A program made the position numbers and the translations under genes. 64,000 nt of DNA, taken from positions 558,001 through 622,000 of the forward strand of contig OZ251251.1 of NCBI GenBank assembly GCA_965240325.2. The letters run 5' to 3'. The stretch is from Rebecca billardiae RCC1528 (taxonomy: Eukaryota; Haptophyta). Every line of letters starts with the position of its first letter. Positions within the stretch are counted from its first letter, which is position 1. Positions 55,601 through 64,000 of the stretch are shown here, piece by piece. The notes beneath the pieces were generated by a model that did not search any database, was not told the origin of the DNA, and saw only the letters and a program-made list of their open reading frames with translations.

Positions 55601-56873
55601 GCCGCCGCTTACGGGCAGTCGAGAGCTTGGGGCAGCACCTACGGCATGCTGCAGCTCGGGCGGGCTCTGCCAGCCTGCTGTGGCGTGATCGCGCATTTTC
55701 CAGACCGTCGACTCGCCCGCGCTGCATATTTGTTTGCTGCGCGTGCTCGACGGCGCCGCTGCTGCCGCTACGGCCGCGCGTTGCTGCGTCGCGAGCGAGC
55801 CCGATGCGAGCTGAACGGCGGCGTGCTCATCGCTGCTGGCGCAGATGGGCGCGTCATGGTGGCCACGCACGATGCTGAGTGCTCGCGCGTGCCAGACGAG
55901 GCGCGTGCTCGCGCTGTGGCTCAATGTCCGGCAGTGCGCGTGGCAGGCCGCAGCTGCTCGACAACAGAACCAGCGGGCAGTGATCGGGCTGCGCGCGCGC
56001 AGCTGATGGCGGCGAACGAGCGAGCCCGCACCGCCGCGCAAGGGCTGGGCGACTGGCGCCGAGGTGGCGCGCACGTCGTCCGCTGCCGTTGGCATCGCGG
56101 CGGACGCTTCAAGCTCGTTCGGCCGGCGTGTTTTCTCCGACGCCCACCTGCGAGCGCTGCCGGCACCGTGCTCGGGCGTCAGTATCGGTGGGCTCGAGCA
56201 CGCGTGGTGAGGCGCTCGGAGCGGTCGACGGCCATGATCGGGCAGCGCACGGTGGGCGCAGGCCACGCGCACGCCAGCGCCCCGCGTGGCGTGGCTTCAC
56301 GGGGCGCAGCCACCAGGAGACTGTGCTGCGACGAGCTCGGGCGCGCTCGGGCGCCGCTGCTCTGCATTTTCCCGAAAAATCGGTTTTCGTGCCCTCGACC
56401 GGCGGTATGCCGCCGGGGTGGCCGCAGCTGCGCTCGGAGCAGCGCGCACGCGCACCGCCGTGTGCGCCCGCCCGCTTTCGCCGCCGCCGAGCTCGAGCAC
56501 AGCGCTGCGCGGGGCTGCGTAATGCCAACGGCGCATGATTTTTTGCCCGCGCCGAGCGCGCGTCGGCGCGCGCAGCGCGCTCAGGTGTGGCCTGCTACCA
56601 AGGTCTGTGCCACGATTCGACGCGCCTATGGTGCGCCGAATTTAGGCGCACCGCTTCAGAATTGTCCGATGATTCGACTAGTGGTGCGGACAACTTAAAA
56701 CGTCACCCTGAGCAGTTTTCCGGCACTGTGCAGAATCACGGCCGGACGACTACACATGACGCGGGCATCACGGACGGACGTACTATCATACACAGCGCCC
56801 GATACGCCGCCGCCCAGCATCGCATCGTCGTTACGCACGACGATGACTTCTGGCCCCCGGGCACGCCGTCGCG
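52603..56873. other. Gene-poor region with TA tracts and a diverged duplication
   Basis: I could not support any gene. (TA)n runs lie at about 53798-53838 and 53947-53972, and a TG/CA tract at about 53926-53945. Frames over 54.0-56.7 kb on both strands are long only because of GC content and mostly lack ATG starts. Confidence 0.35.
55030..55740. repeat. Two diverged direct repeats of about 300 bp
   Basis: The segments at about 55045-55325 and 55440-55715 share, in order, GCGCAGCTGGCGCACGCAG, a GAGCTCGAG/GGGCTCGAGCTC block, GCAGCATGGCCGCCGCCG-type sequence, TACGGC-TGCTGCAGC and a CCGTCGA-TCGCCCG block. In one frame both encode similar peptides with CAL and RQHGRRR/WQHGRRR. The copies differ by many indels. 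Confidence 0.5.
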
Positions 56874-57734
56874 CTAGCCGGGCGATCCCTTGCCGAGCGC
56901 GCTAGCCGCTCGCGCCGCCCGAGCGCGCGCGCGCTGCACGGCGCGATCGACCGCGGCGGCGAGCGAGGCGGGCAGAGAGAGCGAGCCGATCACGCCGAGC
57001 GCCGCGCCCGAGAGCGCGAGGGACCAGAGCGAGAAGAGCACGTCCACCAGCTGCCCGCTCAGGCTCTGCGGGTCCAGGCTCACCAGCGGGTTCGCCAGCC
57101 CGGCCAGATTACCCACCACATAGAGGAAGCCCATGTGCACGCCCCAGCCCTCAATCGCCGCCAGCACGGTCCCGAAGAGCGCCGCCACGAGCAACACGAC
57201 CGCGGGCACGACTAGCACGACGAAGAGGGTGAAGGCCAGCCACGGCCGCGTCGAGCGCAGCGGCGCCGTCTCGTCGGCGTCCGCGTCGCCCTGCGCCTCC
57301 GCGCCCGCCACGCCGCCGTCCGCCTCGACCGCCTGCACGATGGAGGCGGTCACGGCCAGGTTGGCCACGCAGCCCAACACGGTGCCGACCACGCCTAAGG
57401 CCCACAGGCTGATGACGAGGTCGCAGAGCATGCCGAACCACGTCGCGGGCGAGGCGGACGTGAGCGGCGTGCCGAGCCCGGTGAGGCTCGAGATCACGTA
57501 CTGGAAGCCCACCCAGAACCGCCAACCCTCCGCGAGCGCGAGCAGCCCGCCGGCACCAAACGCGAGAAGCAGGGTGAGCGCGGGCGCGACGACGATGCCG
57601 AAGACGAGGAGCGAGCCGAAGCTGAGGGGCGGCAGCTGCGACTCCGCCTCCGGGTCGGGCGGGTCCGGCGCGTCGGAGCGCACGGCCTCGTTGAGCATGC
57701 GCTCGCCGCGGACGTTGCCTAGCACCGACGCCAT
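56874..57734 (-). CDS. Internally duplicated membrane protein resembling a two-pore channel
   Basis: A 286-residue frame from the ATG at 57734. Two similar halves are seen. The first has a helix (VFGIVVAPALTLLLAFGAGG), then EGWRFWVGFQYVISSLTGLG and a helix DLVISLWALGVVGTVLG. The second has FVVLVVPAVVLLVAALFG, then EGWGVHMGFLYVVGNLAGLA and VLFSLWSLALSGAALGVIGS. The order helix, E-x-W pore-loop-like segment, helix, given twice, is that of two-pore K+ channels. The filter positions read LTGLGTP and LAGLANP, not TxGYGD, so potassium selectivity is doubtful. Termini are charged and probably cytosolic. A non-channel membrane protein is possible. Confidence 0.6.
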   Translation of the reverse strand: MASVLGNVRGERMLNEAVRSDAPDPPDPEAESQLPPLSFGSLLVFGIVVAPALTLLLAFGAGGLLALAEGWRFWVGFQYVISSLTGLGTPLTSASPATWFGMLCDLVISLWALGVVGTVLGCVANLAVTASIVQAVEADGGVAGAEAQGDADADETAPLRSTRPWLAFTLFVVLVVPAVVLLVAALFGTVLAAIEGWGVHMGFLYVVGNLAGLANPLVSLDPQSLSGQLVDVLFSLWSLALSGAALGVIGSLSLPASLAAAVDRAVQRARARAARAASALGKGSPG

Positions 57735-58718
57735 TCCTCACGCCCGCCGCCGGTCGGCCGACGGCCGATGCACTCGACGCCGGCCGAAAGGGAGGGTCAC
57801 GAGTCGCGACTCGCGAGCAAAAATAAGTCCGCCGGACTCCGGCAAGGAACTCTGCTGCCGCTGGAGGGACCACGACCGAACTCGTGCCAGAGGAGGTGGG
57901 GGTCGCACTGGCACCTCCTCTGGCCGACCCCCACCTCCTCTGGGGCTCCAGAGGAGGTGGGGGTCAGTGGCGCCGCGGCTGGGAGGCGCGGGGCCGACGC
58001 GGGTGCGTGCCGCGAGCCCTCGTCTCGGGCGCGCATCACCGCGTGCACAGCGCGCGCGGGCGCCCTGGCGCGCGCGCATCGCCTGCGTGCACTGAGTGAG
58101 CCTCAATCTCCCGCTGCGCGCTGCCTCGAACGCGCATCGCCACTCGCACGCGCAGGCCTGCCCCGCACGGCTTGGGCTTTTGAGCACCGGCTGGCGGCGG
58201 CGCGCCGGGTCAGGGCTTGGCCGGTGATGCGGCCTTCGCCCTGACCGAGACTTGGCGGAGGCGTGGGTAGTGCCATCGCCTGCCCGGATCCCGGGCCTCG
58301 CCGTCAGAGTGTACACGCGAGGCGCGCTGTCGTGGTTGACAGGTGAGGCGGTGCGCGCTCGCCCTCGAGCAGGCAGCGGACGTACCGGCAGGCGCGCGCG
58401 AGCACAGCGGGGCTGCCGAGCTGCTTCCGGCTGGGTAGATCGACGGTGCATGCCCTGGTCCTGGTCTGGGAGGCCTGCGCGGGTTCGGAGACCGGTGAAC
58501 GCTCGGCGCGGACCCATGTCTTGCCGGGCACGGTTGCGCGACAGCTCAGCAGCCAGTCTCGAGGATGAGTGGCATCAGAGCGCTTGCCGGCGTGCTGGCG
58601 GGCTCAACCACCGGGCCGATGCCCACGCCTTGGCCGGGATGCGACCAGCCCCGGAGTCCTCCGCAGCCGCCTGCCGCCGTCGACCCGCCGCCCAAGGCCC
58701 GCGGCCGGCGGGCCGCGC

Positions 58719-60089
58719 TGTCCGATAGCCCCGCGGCACGCAGCCGGCCGCAGGACGCGCTGCGTCAGCGCGAGAGGGCTGAGTTCGTGAGGGATATTCT
58801 CACCACGTCTGGAAGAGTTCTAGGAGCTGACGCAGGTTCACGGACCGTAGGCTGCTCGTCATTCGTCCCGCGACCCGGCAGCGGGCAGCATCAGGCTCAG
58901 CTTCCCAGTCGTCGGCTGACGACTTGACAATCAATCCTTGATCGCGGTCCTTCAGCTGCGAGCGCCCGGCGCCATCGTGCCCGGCGCCGGCTGGCTGCCG
59001 ACGACAGCGACCTGAGACGGCCGGACGGTGGTGCATGCTGCTCATTGCCGCGTTCGAATGTACGTGGCGCCGAGCGCGTCACGGCCGGTCGTTCTATACG
59101 CGATAGATCCGCCGCACTAGCCTATGGCCGCACCACCGGCCACCGGATGTTCATTGCCATTGGGCCCGGCGGTGCGGCGCGCGGCACCGGCCGGCGGTCC
59201 ACTGCTGACACTCGTCGTTCCGTCACGGCAGCTTCTAGGATGCCAGTCGCGTGGGTATAGCGCGCCTCTCTGCCCGCGCGGCATGTGGGATGATGTCAGG
59301 CTGCCGGATGTGACTGGCTTGGACCACTGACCAGGCCGCGGGAGCATGTCGCTGATGCATTCCAGAAGACTTCTCAGGGGAACCAGACGATGACGGACGA
59401 GTGTAGGCTATACTTCTAATGCTGCTGCACTTGCTTGAGAAGGGCCACTCGTCGTGATCAATCGAGTCGTCACGTGATACTGACGCCAGAATCGTCGCGC
59501 CACGTGCCGGCACCGTTAGAAGGCAGAACAACTCGCGCGTAGTCCCGCTGAGAGCGTATGTACGGTATGGCTGCGGCTGCAACGCGCAGTCGTCTGACGC
59601 AGTCATAATCAGCCAGCACTCAGCAGGAGCGCAGATTTTATGATGCTGGCCCGCCGTATCGTCTGCAGGCGCTTGCCCAAGGTGGTAGTGGGGCGGGTGG
59701 GACGCGGTTGAGTGGCACGTGACGAACTCTGAGTCGCGATGACATCTTATGCTGCTGGTCCGCGCAATGACTCAATAATCGATACGTACTGCGCCGCGCT
59801 GGTGCTAGGTCGGATGCCGAGCAGCAGCCTACGGTCGCTAAGTAGTCTAAGCCAGTTCATCAAACTTCACCAGACTGGGCGGTGGCGATCGTCTCTCTCA
59901 TTGACTCGGCCTTCCTGAGGTGACGCAGCGATCCCGCAGTGCCCTCCTTCATGTCTGGGCAACCCTGCCGCCCGAGCTTTGCCGAGTGGGTGGCCTGCAG
60001 CCCGAACCTGGCGGCAGCGCCAACGCCCGGAGCTTGGCCGCGCTGTGTCCCTGCCAAGCTGTGACCAAGGGTGACAGTGACGCAGGAGT
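58719..60089. other. Centre of the inverted repeat, left part
   Basis: Ordinary-looking noncoding sequence of moderate GC. No gene or transposase is recognised. Confidence 0.4.
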
Positions 60090-60835
60090 CTCGCCCCGCA
60101 CCGCCGCCCTAGCCGCCTCACAGCCCGTCTCCGTCGCGGCCGCTGAACCCGCCGCCGAGCCAGCCACCGTTCCCACCGTCACCTCTGCCGAGCTCACGGC
60201 CACTCCGCCGCTCACAGCCATCGTCGCCAAGTCGCCGCCACCAAGCCCACCACGGACAACCAAGCCCGTCTCATCAACCCCAGCGCCAAGCCTAGCGCTG
60301 GGTTCGCCCCCTTCGCCGCCACCGACTCCGCCCCCGAGCCCACCGCCGCTAAGTCCATCGCCGAGCCCGGCCGCCATCACCGCCCTAAGCCCACCTCGAG
60401 CCTGCCGCTGCCGTCGCCGCTACCGACCCCGCTGCTGAGCCCACCACCGTCATCACCGCCTACATCGCCGCCACACAGCCCGCCGCTGAGCCTGCAGCCG
60501 TCGCTGCCTACATCGCCACCAACAAGCCCGCTACCATCATCGCCGCCATCAGCACCGCCTCCGACCACGCCGCCGAGCTCGCTGCCGAGCCCGCTACCGT
60601 CGCCGCCGCCTCGGCGCTGCCACCAAGCCGGCAGCCGATCCCACCGCCAAGTCTGCCACGTTAGCCACCGCCGAGCTCACCGCCGAGCCCACCGTCATCG
60701 CCGGCACCGAAACCGCCATCCTCGCCGCCGCCAAGCCCGCTATCAAGCCCGCCTCCGCCGCCTCCGCCGCCGAGCCCGCCTCCATCCCCACCACCCTCGC
60801 TGCCGCCCAGCCCGCTCGACCGCCTGTTCCTCTGG
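60090..60835 (+). repeat. Ala/Pro/Glu-rich low-complexity, coding-like sequence with frame changes
   Basis: GCCGAGCCC/CCGCCG-type triplet periodicity is strong. Peptides such as AAEPAAEPATVPTVTSAELT, then an SPPPSPP-rich stretch, and later AEPTVIAGTETAILAAAKPA appear in different plus-strand frames. It may be remains of a repetitive protein gene or a simple triplet-rich repeat. Confidence 0.4.
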
Positions 60836-61665
60836 CCATCTGCCGCGCGGCCCGCCGGCCGCGGGCCTTGGGCGGCGGGTCGACGGCGGCAGGCGGCTGC
60901 GGAGGACTCCGGGGCTGGTCGCATCCCGGCCAAGGCGTGGGCATCGGCCCGGTGGTTGAGCCCGCCAGCACGCCGGCAAGCGCTCTGATGCCACTCATCC
61001 TCGAGACTGGCTGCTGAGCTGTCGCGCAACCGTGCCCGGCAAGACATGGGTCCGCGCCGAGCGTTCACCGGTCTCCGAACCCGCGCAGGCCTCCCAGACC
61101 AGGACCAGGGCATGCACCGTCGATCTACCCAGCCGGAAGCAGCTCGACAGCCCCGCTGTGCTCGCGCGCGCCTGCCGGTACGTCCGCTGCCTGCTCGAGG
61201 GCGAGCGCGCACCGCCTCACCTGTCAACCACGACAGCGCGCCTCGCGTGTACACTCTGACGGCGAGGCCCGGGATCCGGGCAGGCGATTGCACTACCCAC
61301 GCCTCCGCCAAGTCTCGGTCAGGGCGAAGGCCGCATCACCGGCCAAGCCCTGACCCGGCGCGCCGCCGCCAGCCGGTGCTCAAAAGCCCAAGCCGTGCGG
61401 GGCAGGCCTGCGCGTGCGAGTGGCGATGCGCGTTCGAGGCAGCGCGCAGCGGGAGATTGAGGCTCACTCAGTGCACGCAGGCGATGCGCGCGCGCCAGGG
61501 CGCCCGCGCGCGCTGTGCACGCGGTGATGCGCGCCCGAGACGAGGGCTCGCGGCACGCACCCGCGTCGGCCCCGCGCCTCCCAGCCGCGGCGCCACTGAC
61601 CCCCACCTTGAACCTCCTCTGGAGCCCCAGAGGAGGTGGGGGTCGGCCAGAGGAGGTGCCAGTGC

Positions 61666-62105
61666 AAGGGGAGTCAGGGTACAGGTCGCTGCTTCAACTT
61701 TCGGACCCGATTGCTGTTCACTTTTTGTGCACGATGGCGGCGGCGCCCCCGGGGGTCTGCGGCGCTCGAGATCGCGTCTGGCGGCACCCCCAGGGTGTGC
61801 CTGAGGTACAACCCAGCGGGTATGTACCATTTAGACGACTTTGTTCCACTACCATGTGCCCCACGGACGCCACGAGGTCCACGACGGGGCCGCCGACGGC
61901 ATGCTTCAACTTTCAGACCCGCGGGCTCTCAGCGCGCGCGCCGAGTCAGAGCCGCTGTCTGGTGAGCCGTGTGAGTCGGGCTAACGGCATCATGCACTCT
62001 AGATACCACATACATGCAGCAGACCACCTCAGGGATTCACTAGGCTTCCGCGCCACCGCCAGCCGGCGCTGCGGCTGCGCGGCCAGCACGGTCGACGACG
62101 ACAGC
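61666..62105. other. Intergenic, right flank of the inverted repeat
   Basis: No gene is supported. A TGCTTCAACTTTC-GACCC motif occurs twice, at about 61691 and 61901. Confidence 0.4.
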
Positions 62106-63505
62106 TCATACTGACGCGGCGGTGCCCGGCGCGGCCGGCGCCGGCGCCGATTGCTTGCGAGCTTCCGAGCACTCGGCCTTCTTGCACAGCCACCCTCGGA
62201 GATCGATCTTCTGGCACGTCGGGCAGCGTCTCGCCTTCGCCATCGGGCAGGGCGACACGCCGCACGAGCAGGTCTGGTGACAGCGGTCGAAGCTCGCCTC
62301 GAGCTCAGCAGCAGCTGCCTCCGCCTCCGCCTTCTTCCGCGCACGCTCGGATGCGGCCGCCGCCTTGCGCGCCGCCTCGGCCTCCTTCTGCGCGGTCTGC
62401 GCGGCCTTCTGCGTGTTGATCTCACGCAACGGCCACGAGCCGTTTTGGCTGTCGAGCCGCGTGTTGTCCGGCTTCGGCGCGGCGAGCTCCACGGCGGGCA
62501 CTGGAAGGACACCGAGCTGGTCTGCGAGCTCACCCGGGTCGAACCTCACCGCCTTGCGCACCGCGGCGAGCTCGGCGTCGTGCTCATCACGCTCGCGCAC
62601 GAGCTTGGCGGCCTGGCGGCCGGAGTACTCCTTGGCGAGCTCGAGCTTGGCGCGGAGGGCTGGAGCAGTGTTCGAGCGCATCCCCGCAGGCGTGGCTGTG
62701 AACGCACTAAACGTAGGTGATGCGTGCGCGCCAGAGGGCTCGCCGTCGTCGGCCGAGCGCGCAGCCCCGCGCTCCGGAGTGCTTGGCGCCGCTGCCGGCG
62801 CCGCCGCCGCGAGCGACGCGGCATCGGCCTCCTCCTCTTGCCGCCTGCGCTCCGCCTTCGCCTGTGCGGCATCGAGACGATCCACGAAGTCCTTCCTGTT
62901 GATCTGGTCCGGGTCCAACACGTTGCCCGTGATGCCCACCTTGCGCCACGCGTTGATGATGTCAAAGGTGTCACACCACGAGAACCACGCACCCGGCGTG
63001 GACAGCTCCTCACAGCCGCCGAGGATCTGGAGGAACTCGCGGAGGCCGATCGTGGGCTCCTTGCCGTAGCTCGCCGTGTACGCGTGCTTGAAAGACGCCA
63101 GGCCCTTCTGGTATTGCGAGTGGAACTTGTGGTTGTACTGATCGAGAGCCTTCACGGTGCGTGCGGCCGCGCGAGGGCGGAGAGGTGATTGTGCGCGCGT
63201 CGCGCGCGCGCGCCGGGCCGATTGCACGCCAGGTACACCCGGGGCACGCGCGCGCGCCGGAGAGGCGCTGCAGCCGTCCGCGCGCACGGGCGCCTACCTG
63301 TAGGAAGTGCGACGTGTTCGGCTCCTCGGTGAAGATGCGGATGCCGAACTCGGACTCAGCAGTGCCGAGGGCTGCGAGCACGTCCTCCGTGTACCGCGAC
63401 GAGTGGTTGTCGAGCAACAGCACGATCGGGAAGGCGATGGGCTCCAGCCCCGCAGCCACCAGAGCTGCGTTGAGGTCACCAGACGCGCCGACAGGCCGCC
63501 TAGCC
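62106..63505 (-). CDS. DDE-superfamily transposase-like protein, spliced, N-terminus not resolved
   Basis: The model is complement(join(62106..63149,63298..63505)); upstream exons are not resolved and may lie beyond the window. The first listed exon has PIVLLLDNHSSRYTEDVLAA and FTEEPNTSHFLQ, the second catalytic Asp region of pogo/Tc1-type DDE nucleases (hhhDNHSSH...PPNTSHxLQ). The 148 bp intron starts CAG|GTAGGC and ends GTGAAG, and splicing gives the typical FLQALDQYNHKFHSQY. Then come AWRKVGITGNVLDPDQINRK, an Ala/Lys/Glu-rich helical region (KKAEAEAAAAELEASF), and a Cys-rich tail (CHQTCSCGVSPC, CPTCQKIDLRGWLCKKAEC) that may bind zinc. The first catalytic Asp is not seen. A domesticated derivative is possible. 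Confidence 0.62.
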
Positions 63506-64000
63506 CTGCCGCGCGGCGCCCGCCACACAGCAGCCGCTGCGCGAGGTGCGTCGCCATCGCCGGGTCTGAAAGACGAAGCAGTCCGAAAAACGAAGCAGCG
63601 ACCTGTACAGCACGTCCAGTTGGGCTGCAGCTGGAGCTTGGGTCCAAAAGCTTCCCGCGGCGCAGCGGCACTCGCCGCCGCCGCCGCCGTCGAGGGGCGG
63701 TTGTGGCGCGCACGGCGTGAGCCACTGCGGGCGCTGAGGTGCGCGCGACGGCGGCGCGCCCGGCGGCGCTGCTGTAGGAGGCCTCTGCCCTCCTCTCTGC
63801 CCCGCGCGCTTCGCTCGTCGTCGCCGTCTCCGCGCCTGCGACTCAGCGCGCACGCGAGCGCCGCACCGCCCGGCCGCCGGGGCAATCTCAGCCGTGACTG
63901 CGCATGTGCGTCGCGACCTGGTCGGCCCAGCGCGCGAGGCGCGTGTGGGCGAGGTAGGGCCAGTATGGGCGCGCGCCATGCCGCCTCTAGTAACCATCAG
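63506..64000. other. Right edge, upstream of the transposase-like exons
   Basis: Probably intron or upstream sequence of the DDE-like gene. None of the long GC-driven frames shows recognisable content. A possible acceptor (GCGGCAG) lies at 63506-63508. Confidence 0.35.

Larger units (their letters stand above)
57905..61665. repeat. Long inverted repeat: 0.81-kb arms around a 2.13-kb centre
   Basis: The left arm 57905-58718 and right arm 60845-61665 are reverse complements with only a few differences seen (for example a C/A difference and a G/A difference inside the shared reading frame, and a short insertion near 61610). The outer edges carry repeated GAGGAGGTGGGGGTC motifs in both orientations. 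The frames 58252-58728 (+) and 60661-61311 (-) mirror each other because of the repeat and are not called as genes. Confidence 0.88.

Noticed and set aside
54006-56698. Frames of 175-398 residues on both strands
   Set aside because: Most lack an ATG start, none shows a recognisable motif, and competing frames of similar length overlap on both strands.
58252-61311. Mirrored frames (MAEAWVV...) in both arms of the 57.9-61.7 kb inverted repeat
   Set aside because: They are identical because of the repeat, lack any recognisable domain and are Arg/Ala-rich as expected from composition.

Overview
This window looks like nuclear DNA of a GC-rich single-celled alga, probably a haptophyte or another alga with a secondary plastid. 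Coding parts are extremely GC-rich, with GCG/CGC-heavy codons and Ala/Gly/Arg/Pro-rich proteins. Genes are monocistronic and several contain GT-AG introns of about 100-415 bp, often starting GTGCG and ending CAG. One enzyme (PCMT) begins with a hydrophobic signal followed by SSAF, resembling the ASAF-type leader of secondary plastids. There are no operons or ribosome binding sites. Intergenic gaps are less GC-rich and hold TA tracts, tandem repeats and inverted-repeat elements. The taxonomic call is inference from these traits, not from any database match.

Left part (1-10 kb): the 3' end of a Ctr-type copper transporter (+), a DGAT2 acyltransferase (+), a glycosyltransferase-like protein (-), a frame-broken small ORF, a protein-isoaspartate methyltransferase with a leader (-), a PARP-type ADP-ribosyltransferase with a membrane anchor (-), and a two-exon coiled-coil protein (-). 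From 25.9 down to 10.5 kb the minus strand carries one enormous gene. I joined ten exons whose splice phases all agree, giving about 4,251 residues: a coiled-coil N-terminus, an acidic/Ala-Gly-rich centre, then degenerate repeats of about 150-250 residues that I cannot assign to a family.

Middle (26-41 kb): a repeat-rich gap with a lower-GC islet and a terminator-like hairpin, then a five-finger C2H2 protein (+) and a two-exon membrane protein that fuses a TIR-like SHSW domain to a C-type lectin-like domain (+). An F-box/RCC1 protein (-) and an SVIP-like VCP-interacting peptide (+) start head to head 52 bp apart. A small membrane peptide and an inflated 1,471-residue long-form tRNase Z (both +) follow.

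Right part (41-64 kb) is mostly mobile and repetitive: a 3.55 kb element with terminal inverted repeats and a decayed ORF, an SPPP-repeat secreted protein (-), a 991 bp element with nested-palindrome ends, a frame-broken Cys-rich protein, a foldback structure made of helically phased GTACCA/TGGTAC motifs, long GC-rich tandem repeats, a channel-like membrane protein (-), a near-perfect 0.8 kb inverted repeat around a 2.1 kb centre, and a spliced DDE-transposase-like gene (-) that runs towards the right edge.
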